The notes beneath the pieces were generated by a model. It saw only the letters and a program-made list of their open reading frames with translations. It searched no databases and was not told the origin of the DNA. From Nocardia vinacea (GTDB taxonomy: Bacteria > Actinomycetota > Actinomycetes > Mycobacteriales > Mycobacteriaceae), in contig NZ_CP109149.1 in the NCBI RefSeq assembly GCF_035920345.1, positions 2,046,001 to 2,110,000 on the forward strand: DNA of 64,000 bases, written 5' to 3'. Positions 57,761-64,000 of this stretch are shown one piece after another. Numbering within the stretch: position 1 is the first letter of the stretch; each line of letters begins with the position of its first letter. The translations under genes and the position numbers were made by a program.

Positions 57761-58987
57761 ATGACCACCGAACTCGAATCCGTCGACAGCTTCCGAGACC
57801 GCGCCCGCCGCTGGTTGAAGGAGTACCTGCCGCGCACCACGGACTCCTCGCTCGGCCTCTTCGACGAAGCGGTGTGGGCCCGTCACCGCACCCTGCAGCG
57901 AATTCTCTTCGACGGCGACTTCGCAGGCATTTGCTTCCCGAAAGAGTTTGGCGGGCAGGGTCTCACACGCGCCCATCAGCAGGCGTTCACCGAGGAGTCG
58001 CTGGGCTACGAGATGCCGCTGGCGCTGAATGTTCCGACCCTGGCCATCTGCGCGGCGACCCTGCTGGAGCTGGGCACGGAGGTGCAGAAACGCACCCACA
58101 TTCCGGCGGTGCTGCGCGGAGAAGAACTCCTCGTGCAGTTCCTGTCCGAACCTCGGGGCGGATCCGATCTTGCTGGTTTGACCACACGGGCCGACCGCGA
58201 CGGTGAAGAGTGGATTCTCAACGGCACCAAGATCTGGAGCTCGGGTGCCTACGCCGCCGACTACGGACTGTGCCTGGCACGCACGAATTGGGAGGTACCC
58301 AAGCACAACGGGCTCACGCTGTTCCTTGTGCCCACCACAGCTCCTGGTCTGACGATCCGGCGGATCAAGCAGGTCACCGGATCGACCGAGTTCTGCGAAG
58401 AATTCTTCGACGATGTCCGACTGCCCGCCGACGCGGTAATCGGCGAAGTCGGCGCAGGCTGGGCAGCCACTTCCCGACTGCTACAGCACGAACGTGCGGC
58501 GGTGGGCGGCACCTCCCCCTACATCAGTGGTGAACAGCCCCACCTCGGGGGCGAAGCCAACGCACTCATCGACCTGGCCCGCACCACCGGATGCCTCGAC
58601 GACGTCCGCGTGCGGGAGGACATCGGCGCGGCGCGAACGATGAGCCTCGTCCGCAATCAACTGATCGCACACATCTCCACTGCGGTCGCTGCGGGCACGC
58701 TGCCCCCGGCCGCGGGCTCGATCGTCCGCCTGTTCAGCGCCGAAACCACTTGGCTGCAAACAGATTCCGCGTTGCGGATCGCAGGCTCTGCGGGGGTGAT
58801 CGGCGAGCCGGACGCTCCCGGCAACGGGCAGACAGGCTTACATTATCTGTTTCGCAACGCCGCGAGCCTGGGCGGCGGCAGCACCGAAATGGCCCGCAAC
58901 ATCATCAGTGAACGCGTACTGGGCATGCCCCGCGAATACGCCGCCGACCGAGACATCCCGTTCAATCAGGTCCCCCGTGGCCACTGA
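57761..58987 (+). CDS. Acyl-CoA dehydrogenase
   Basis: The 408-aa protein is an FAD-dependent ACAD. FLSEPRGGSDLAGLTTRA is followed by WILNGTKIWSSGA, FFDDVRLPADAVIGEVGAGW, and the C-terminal GGGSTEMARNIISERVLGMPRE. The MCAD-type catalytic Glu before GT is Gly here. A Glu in LLQHERAAVGG matches the isovaleryl-type catalytic position, so activity is plausible. GGGAG precedes the ATG. It would desaturate an acyl-CoA, and the length is typical. Its upstream partner gene is a remnant, so either it works as a homomer or the unit is dying. Confidence 0.88.
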   Translation: MTTELESVDSFRDRARRWLKEYLPRTTDSSLGLFDEAVWARHRTLQRILFDGDFAGICFPKEFGGQGLTRAHQQAFTEESLGYEMPLALNVPTLAICAATLLELGTEVQKRTHIPAVLRGEELLVQFLSEPRGGSDLAGLTTRADRDGEEWILNGTKIWSSGAYAADYGLCLARTNWEVPKHNGLTLFLVPTTAPGLTIRRIKQVTGSTEFCEEFFDDVRLPADAVIGEVGAGWAATSRLLQHERAAVGGTSPYISGEQPHLGGEANALIDLARTTGCLDDVRVREDIGAARTMSLVRNQLIAHISTAVAAGTLPPAAGSIVRLFSAETTWLQTDSALRIAGSAGVIGEPDAPGNGQTGLHYLFRNAASLGGGSTEMARNIISERVLGMPREYAADRDIPFNQVPRGH

Positions 58988-58998
58988 GATTTACGCGA

Positions 58999-59180
58999 TC
59001 AACCTCTTCGCAGCTTGGCTTGCCGAGTGTCTTTCGGTGGGCCCGCGTTGACGACAGCGCGTCGGTGGTAGGTGCGTCCGATGCAGCCGACGATCGCCAA
59101 GCGCAGATCTTTGCGGGTGGGCCAGCGACGGCGGTCGAGCACGTTGCGTTGCATGGATAATTCAGTCGCTCAGCAGGATT
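58999..59180 (-). mobile_element. C-terminal fragment of an IS3-type transposase
   Basis: The minus strand encodes TELSMQRNVLDRRRWPTRKD then LRLAIVGCIGRTYHRR, matching the ...DRRRWPTR.ELRLAIF.WIE..YNRRR... end of IS3-type transposases. The motif then dissolves before the usual ALGxLTPxEFE. Only about 55 codons remain. It lies just past the ACAD stop and marks an old insertion or deletion event. Confidence 0.7.
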
Positions 59181-59422
59181 CGTTGCGGACAAGACCAGGT
59201 TTTGCTCGTCCGAACATTTGGCGTTTGATCATCTTGAAAGTCACGTGGAACCTGCCTGGGCGATGATGTCGAGCAGGTTTTGGGGCACGCTTTCGGTGAA
59301 GGATTCTATCTCGCCGTATCCGAGGTTGGTGGCCCGACAGGGAAACGGCCGGTCGGCTGTGATTTTCGCGCTGACCGGCCGTTTTCATGCAATATCGTCG
59401 CCGGTTTCGCCGGTCCCAGCCT

Positions 59423-59473
59423 GCGGATGCAGTATGTGGCGGTTGCGCGTACTGCATCCGCAGTACGCGCAAC
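59423..59473. promoter_or_regulatory. Nested inverted repeats upstream of the MMPL exporter
   Basis: GTTGCGCGTACTGC (59442-59455) and GCAGTACGCGCAAC (59460-59473) are perfect 14-bp arms around ATCC. GCGGATGCAGTA (59423-59434) is also an exact inverse of TACTGCATCCGC (59450-59461). One half-site is thus shared by two alternative hairpins, about 50-100 bp before the MMPL start. Confidence 0.75.
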
Positions 59474-59525
59474 AGCCTCCACTCGCACGATGCCGATTAC
59501 AGAGCCGTCGAACGACCATGGCGAC

Positions 59526-61757
59526 ATGGCGAAATTCCTGTACCGGCTCGGTCGGTTCGCGTTCGAGAAGCGGCGACTGGTTGTGCTGCTCTGGCTGGGA
59601 GTTATGGCGGCGTTGGTGGCCGGGGCAGCCAATGCGCCGACGGCCCCGACAGATACGTTCTCGATCCCGGGCACTGAATCCCAGCAGGCGTTCGACTTGC
59701 TCGGCGAACGCTTCCCCGGCACCAAATCCGATGGCGCACAAGCACGAATCGTGTTCGTAGCACCCGACGGCCAGCAAATCAGTTCCGAACAGAACAAGGC
59801 GGCGGTCGAGCAGATCGTCGCGGACGTCGCGCGCGGTGCGCAGGTGAAGGGCGTACTCGACCCGTTCCAGACCGGTGCGGTCAGTAAGAACGGCACCACC
59901 GCCTACGCGACCGTGAGCTACGGCGTGACCAGCGACAGCCTCACCGACGCCAGCAAGACCGCGCTCACCGACGCGGTCGATACCGGAAAGGCCGCCGGGG
60001 TCACCGTGGAGATCGGCGGGTCCGCGCTGCAGGCCAAGCCGGAAATGGGTGGCGCCACCGAGGCCATCGGCATCGCCATCGCGGCCGTGGTACTGATGGT
60101 CACCTTCGGTGCGTTCGCGGCCGCCGGTCTGCCATTGCTGACCGCGCTGGTCGGGATCGGCGTCGGTATCGCCGCGATCGTGGCGATCGGCATGTCGACC
60201 ACGACAACGACTCTCGCGATGATGCTCGGGCTCGCGGTCGGTATCGATTACGCGCTGTTCATCGTGTCCCGGTACCGGACCGAACGCGCCGAGGGGTACA
60301 GCGCCGAGGAAGCGGCGGGCCGGGCCGTCGGCACGGCGGGATCCGCAGTGGTTTTCGCGGGACTCACTGTGGTCATCGCGCTGGCCGGACTGGCCGTCGT
60401 CGGTATCCCCGTCCTCACCAAGATGGGTCTGGCCGCTGCGGGCACCGTCGCCGTCGCCGTGACGATCGCGCTGACGCTGCTGCCCGCGCTACTCGGATTC
60501 TTCCAGCGGGCGGTTATGCCGCGAGCGTTCCGCAAGGCACAGGGCAATGATGCGCAGCCATCGGTTGACGGAAATGCACTGGTGCCCAACCCGATTCAAG
60601 CGACGAAACCCAATATGGGTACTCGCTGGGCCACATTCGTCGTGCGCCGCCCGGTGGCAGTACTGCTGATCGGCCTCGTCGGTTTGGGTGTACTGGCCTT
60701 GCCGGTGCGGAGCCTCGAACTGGGTATGCCCGGCGACGAATCGCAGTCGACCTCGACAACTCAGCGCCGCGCCTACGACGCGCTGGCCGAGGGGTTCGGG
60801 CCCGGCTTCAACGGGCCGCTCACCGTGGCCGTGGATGTCAAGGGCGTCAGTGACCCGAAGGCCGCGGTGGAGCAGGCGAGCAGGACTCTGGCGGCGACCG
60901 AGGGCGTCGTCTCGGTAGCGCCCGCGATGTTCAACCAAGCAGGTGACGCTGCCATACTCACCGTGGTGCCCGCTACTGGTCCGTCGTCCACCGAGACCAA
61001 AGATCTCGTGCACGCACTGCGTGGTGAGGCAGGCGAGCTCGAAGCAGCCACCGGTGCGACCATGCTGGTCACCGGCGCGACCGCGATGAATATCGACGTC
61101 TCGCAGAAGTTGGCCGACGCACTGTTGCCCTATCTCGCGGTGGTGGTCGGGCTGGCGATCCTGTTGCTGATGGTCGTGTTCCGTTCGATCGCGGTCCCGA
61201 TCAAGGCAGCACTCGGCTTCCTGCTCTCGGTGGGTGCGGCCTTCGGTGTGATCGTCGCGGTGTTCCAGTGGGGCTGGCTCGCCGATCTCATCGGAGTCCA
61301 GCAGACCGGACCCGTGATGAGCATGATGCCGATCTTCCTGATCGGCGTGGTGTTCGGACTCGCGATGGACTACGAGGTCTTCCTCGTCACCCGGATGCGT
61401 GAGGCCTTCGCCCACGGGGAGAGCGCGCTCGACGCTATTGTCACCGGATTCCGGCACAGCGGCCGGGTGGTGGTGGCCGCCGCGGCCATCATGATCGCGG
61501 TGTTCGCCGGGTTCATCGGCGGCGGCGAACCGATGATCAAGATGATGGGCCTCGGCCTGGCGGCGGCGGTCTTCTTCGACGCCTTCATCGTCCGGATGAC
61601 CCTGGTCCCGGCCGTGCTCGCACTGCTCGGCGACAAGGCCTGGTGGCTACCACAGTGGCTGGCGAAGATCCTGCCGAACGTGGACGTGGAGGGCGAGAGC
61701 CTCAACCGTATCGAGGCCGTCGAACCGGTCCGGGAACTCGAATCCGCCCGCGCCTGA
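59526..61757 (+). CDS. MMPL-family RND-type transporter
   Basis: The protein is about 743 aa with the MMPL layout. TM1 is followed by a large outer loop (residues about 35-175), then TM2-6. The second half repeats this with TM7, a loop and TM8-12. Proton-relay residues appear as GLAVGIDYALFIVSRYR and FGLAMDYEVFLVTRM. The two halves resemble the DrrA/ActII-3 type of exporters of lipids or secondary metabolites in the inner membrane. An in-frame ATG at 59490 is an alternative start. It lies behind strong inverted repeats and just ahead of a two-component system. Confidence 0.92.
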   Translation: MAKFLYRLGRFAFEKRRLVVLLWLGVMAALVAGAANAPTAPTDTFSIPGTESQQAFDLLGERFPGTKSDGAQARIVFVAPDGQQISSEQNKAAVEQIVADVARGAQVKGVLDPFQTGAVSKNGTTAYATVSYGVTSDSLTDASKTALTDAVDTGKAAGVTVEIGGSALQAKPEMGGATEAIGIAIAAVVLMVTFGAFAAAGLPLLTALVGIGVGIAAIVAIGMSTTTTTLAMMLGLAVGIDYALFIVSRYRTERAEGYSAEEAAGRAVGTAGSAVVFAGLTVVIALAGLAVVGIPVLTKMGLAAAGTVAVAVTIALTLLPALLGFFQRAVMPRAFRKAQGNDAQPSVDGNALVPNPIQATKPNMGTRWATFVVRRPVAVLLIGLVGLGVLALPVRSLELGMPGDESQSTSTTQRRAYDALAEGFGPGFNGPLTVAVDVKGVSDPKAAVEQASRTLAATEGVVSVAPAMFNQAGDAAILTVVPATGPSSTETKDLVHALRGEAGELEAATGATMLVTGATAMNIDVSQKLADALLPYLAVVVGLAILLLMVVFRSIAVPIKAALGFLLSVGAAFGVIVAVFQWGWLADLIGVQQTGPVMSMMPIFLIGVVFGLAMDYEVFLVTRMREAFAHGESALDAIVTGFRHSGRVVVAAAAIMIAVFAGFIGGGEPMIKMMGLGLAAAVFFDAFIVRMTLVPAVLALLGDKAWWLPQWLAKILPNVDVEGESLNRIEAVEPVRELESARA

Positions 61758-61848
61758 ATGGAAACGCACTGGTAGGCCGTCCCGAGTGGGCGGCCTACCG
61801 GTCACTTCGGGACCTGCCGATTAGGGTTCTCGACAAGGAGGAACGCAC

Positions 61849-63081
61849 ATGACCGCCGAATGGTCGCAATGGCCGCGTCGGCACCGCCGCGCCGTCGATG
61901 TGGTCATCGCGATTCTGCTGTGCGCTCTTGCCACATACGCGAGCCGGTTGGCCGATACAGGCCACGAAGGTCCGGTTGTGGTCCGTCCGGCGTCGCTCGC
62001 GGTGTTCGGATTGTCGGCGATGGCCTCGTTCACGCTGCTGTGGCGGCGGCGGTTTCCGTGTGCGGTGCTGGTCGTCACCACCGCCTGCGGTATCGCGATC
62101 GGCGCCTTGGGTTTCGAGGTCTCGATCTTCAGTGCGGGTGCGGCCTTCGTCGCGGCGTACTCGCTCGGGCTGTGGTCCCCGTATCTGCGCACAGCCAAGA
62201 TCACCCCGCTGATCTCGGGCGCCGCGTTGTTGATCACCTCCCTCGTCCACAATTTCACGCCGGTGCTGACCGGCGGGCGCATCTCGCTGATCGCCGGGGT
62301 CCTGGTGGCGGGCGCGTTCGCCGAAGCCGGACGCAACAGACGCAACTACCTAGCGGCCCTGCATGCGCGGGCGGAACTGGCCGAACGCACCCGCGAGGAG
62401 GAGGCTCGCCAGCGAGTCGGCGAGGAGCGGCTCCGGATCGCGCGTGAACTGCACGATATCGTCGCCCACCACATGGCCTTGGCACACGCCCAAGCCTCCA
62501 CCGCCGCATACCTTTTGCGCAGCCAACCCGACCAGGCGCAAGAGATGCTCGACCAACTGGCCGGAACCACCTCCGCGGCACTGCGGGAACTCAAAGCCAC
62601 CGTGGGACTGCTGCGCGAAGACGATTCCGACGCCCCACTGGAACCCACCCCCGGCCTGGCTCAACTGTCCGAACTGCTCACCTCTTTCGAGCGAACCGGC
62701 CTCACCCTGTCACTGTCGATCACCGGAGTGCCGCGTCCGCTCTCACCCGGCGCGGACCTGACCGCGTACCGGATCATCCAGGAGGCGCTCACCAATGTCA
62801 CCAAGCACGCGGGCACCGCGGCGGCGACGGTGCGGCTCGTCTACTCCCAGTTGCTACTGACGATCAGTGTGGCCGACGACGGCGGCAGGGTATCCGGACA
62901 TGCTCGCGGCGAACAGGGTTCGGCGAGCCAAGGCTACGGCCTGATCGGCATGAACGAACGAGCCGTCTCCGTCGGCGGCCACCTGCACGCCGGGCGCAGG
63001 CCGGACGGCGGCTTCGAAGTCACCACCGAACTTCCGCTCGAGCGACCGGAAGCCCCTGACCACGAGGACAAGACATCATGA
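61849..63081 (+). CDS. Sensor histidine kinase, NarL-type (HisKA_3)
   Basis: The 410-aa membrane kinase has four to six N-terminal hydrophobic segments (about residues 15-165), a coiled-coil linker (AELAERTREEEARQRVGEER), the dimerisation motif RELHDIVAHHM with phospho-acceptor His202, and the HATPase part QEALTNVTKHAG, then GYGLIGMNERA. AAGGAGG precedes the ATG. No large outer sensor domain is seen, so it senses within the membrane or via partners, as in LiaS/DesK-like kinases. Its stop overlaps the response-regulator start as ATGA. It follows MMPL by 91 bp on the same strand. Confidence 0.92.
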   Translation: MTAEWSQWPRRHRRAVDVVIAILLCALATYASRLADTGHEGPVVVRPASLAVFGLSAMASFTLLWRRRFPCAVLVVTTACGIAIGALGFEVSIFSAGAAFVAAYSLGLWSPYLRTAKITPLISGAALLITSLVHNFTPVLTGGRISLIAGVLVAGAFAEAGRNRRNYLAALHARAELAERTREEEARQRVGEERLRIARELHDIVAHHMALAHAQASTAAYLLRSQPDQAQEMLDQLAGTTSAALRELKATVGLLREDDSDAPLEPTPGLAQLSELLTSFERTGLTLSLSITGVPRPLSPGADLTAYRIIQEALTNVTKHAGTAAATVRLVYSQLLLTISVADDGGRVSGHARGEQGSASQGYGLIGMNERAVSVGGHLHAGRRPDGGFEVTTELPLERPEAPDHEDKTS

Positions 63082-63782
63082 CCATCCAGGTACTGCTGGC
63101 CGACGATCAAGCCCTGCTGGCCGGTACCTTCCAGCTCCTGATCGATTCGGCCGAGGACATGGAGGTAGTCGGCATCGCTGGAAACGGCCGTGAGGCAGTC
63201 GAACTGGCCCGAGCGGCCAAACCCGACGTGGTGGTCATGGACATCCGCATGCCCGGCGTCGACGGCCTGACCGCGACCCAGGAGATCTGTGCCGACCCTG
63301 CCCTGCGCGAGACCCGCGTACTGATCCTCACCACCTTCGAACTCGACGAGTATGTGGCCCAAGCCCTTCGCGCCGGAGCCAGCGGATTCCTCGGCAAAGA
63401 CGTAGGTCCCGAAGAACTCCTGCGATCCATCCGGGCCGTCGCCGCGGGTGACGCCCTGCTCTCCCCAACCGCGACCCGCACCCTGATCGCCCGCTACCTC
63501 GCCCGCCCCGAAAGCCACATCAGCGCAGCCGAATCCCTCGAGGTCCTCACCGCTCGTGAACGCGAAGTCGTCACCATGGTCGCCCAAGGCCTGTCCAATG
63601 AGGAGATCGCCGAGAAGATGTATGTCAGCCCACTGACTGTCCGCACCCACGTCCAGCGCGCCATGTCGAAACTGGGCGTCCAGAACCGCGCCCAACTCGT
63701 GGTAATCGCCTTCCAGTCGGGGCTGGTACGCGTCGATCCGCCACAGCACGACGGCACCCGCCACCTGGGATCGACCCAGTAA
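63078..63782 (+). CDS. NarL/LuxR-type response regulator
   Basis: The 234-aa protein has a receiver domain (residues 1-120) with the acidic pocket ADDQ, phospho-acceptor Asp55 in VVVMDIRMPGVDG, Thr in LILTTFE and Lys in LGKDVGPEELL. The C-terminal LuxR HTH is LTAREREVVTMVAQGLSNEEIAE then LTVRTHVQRAMSKLGVQNR. It is cognate to the kinase just upstream and translationally coupled to it. The MMPL exporter is the obvious candidate target, and the repeats at 59423-59473 are the candidate binding site. Confidence 0.93.
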   Translation: MTIQVLLADDQALLAGTFQLLIDSAEDMEVVGIAGNGREAVELARAAKPDVVVMDIRMPGVDGLTATQEICADPALRETRVLILTTFELDEYVAQALRAGASGFLGKDVGPEELLRSIRAVAAGDALLSPTATRTLIARYLARPESHISAAESLEVLTAREREVVTMVAQGLSNEEIAEKMYVSPLTVRTHVQRAMSKLGVQNRAQLVVIAFQSGLVRVDPPQHDGTRHLGSTQ

Positions 63783-63889
63783 CCCAGTGCACGCATCTGA
63801 TCGACGAATAGACAGAGTCGCTGCAAGGCAAGCACTTGACGGGGGATGTACTCCGCGATCGTGAAACCCACCATAACTGCGGCGCCGCT

Positions 63890-64000
63890 GATGGCACCGA
63901 CCAGCTGGCGTGCCGTCCACTTCCGCGTACCGAATGCTCAATCTGCTTGTCGCCGAGGGATTCCTGGTCCGTGTCCCTGATCTGTCCGGCTTCGCATTGG
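63890..64000 (+). pseudogene. Possible IclR-type HTH fragment, cut by the window end
   Basis: One frame reads GVPSTSAYRMLNLLVAEGFL then VRVPDLSGFAL, which looks like the HTH and wing of an IclR regulator (GVPxSTAYRLLxTLVAEGFL). Upstream, that frame meets a stop nine codons before, while the preceding DQLA is in another frame, so a frameshift or fragment is likely. The rest lies outside the window. Bases 63783-63889 show nothing else. Confidence 0.35.

Noticed and set aside
1..64000. CRISPR array, prophage or integrative element
   Set aside because: No spaced direct repeats, cas genes, phage structural genes or attachment-site duplications were seen; mobile DNA is limited to two dead IS3-type scraps and the possible intron remnant.

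Overview
The window is GC-rich (mid-60s % by eye) with short intergenic gaps, frequent GTG starts and ATGA/GTGA stop-start overlaps. It carries about a dozen TetR-family regulators, three short-chain dehydrogenases of the mycofactocin-coupled type, a CoxLMS-like molybdenum hydroxylase and an MMPL exporter. This points to a mycolic-acid actinomycete, most likely Nocardia or a close relative such as Rhodococcus. The genus is inferred from gene content, not demonstrated. No tRNA, rRNA or CRISPR array was seen.

Layout. (1) 1-13.0 kb is aromatic-acid catabolism: a truncated extradiol-type dioxygenase; a minus-strand operon of two fumarylacetoacetate-hydrolase-family enzymes, a cupin and an acetoacetyl-CoA synthetase; a TetR; then a homogentisate block (MBL-fold protein, flavin monooxygenase, hmgA, an uncharacterised 277-aa protein, fahA) with a divergent MarR. 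The MarR palindrome occurs in front of both halves of the block. Homogentisate would give fumarate plus acetoacetate, which the synthetase can activate. (2) 14.3-19.6 kb is a malonate module: a MatR-like GntR, an in-frame MatA-MatB fusion, a coupled 49-aa protein and an MFS transporter. (3) 19.6-20.6 kb is a gene graveyard. (4) 20.6-31.1 kb holds an SDR/TetR pair, a TetR/P450 pair, a frameshifted enoyl-CoA hydratase-like gene, a carboxylesterase, a DHA2-type exporter, a LysR and a TIM-barrel protein. (5) 31.5-38.8 kb looks like alcohol/ketone (terpenoid-like) oxidation: a DapB-like dehydrogenase, a TetR with two matching operators, two mycofactocin-type SDRs, a tandem carboxymuconolactone-decarboxylase-like protein, an aldehyde dehydrogenase and a further SDR.

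(6) 38.8-40.0 kb is debris: an IS3-type transposase with an in-frame stop and a twice-deleted copy of the 27-29 kb exporter. (7) 40.1-43.4 kb is an alpha-L-rhamnosidase with a TetR. (8) 43.8-47.3 kb is a MarR with a strong operator, a secreted eight-cysteine protein and an orphan protein. (9) 47.4-55.7 kb is a molybdenum-hydroxylase operon (large, medium and small subunits, CoxG, SDR) with a divergent XdhC and a TetR. (10) 55.7-59.2 kb holds a TetR, a SnoaL-like protein, a ferredoxin, a decayed and an intact acyl-CoA dehydrogenase, and a second IS3-type scrap. (11) 59.4-63.8 kb is an MMPL exporter behind nested inverted repeats, followed by a two-component system. The window ends in what may be an IclR regulator.

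Most catabolic modules pair with a local one-component regulator, and perfect or near-perfect palindromes lie in many of the divergent promoters. The features note where the same palindrome recurs at a second promoter.
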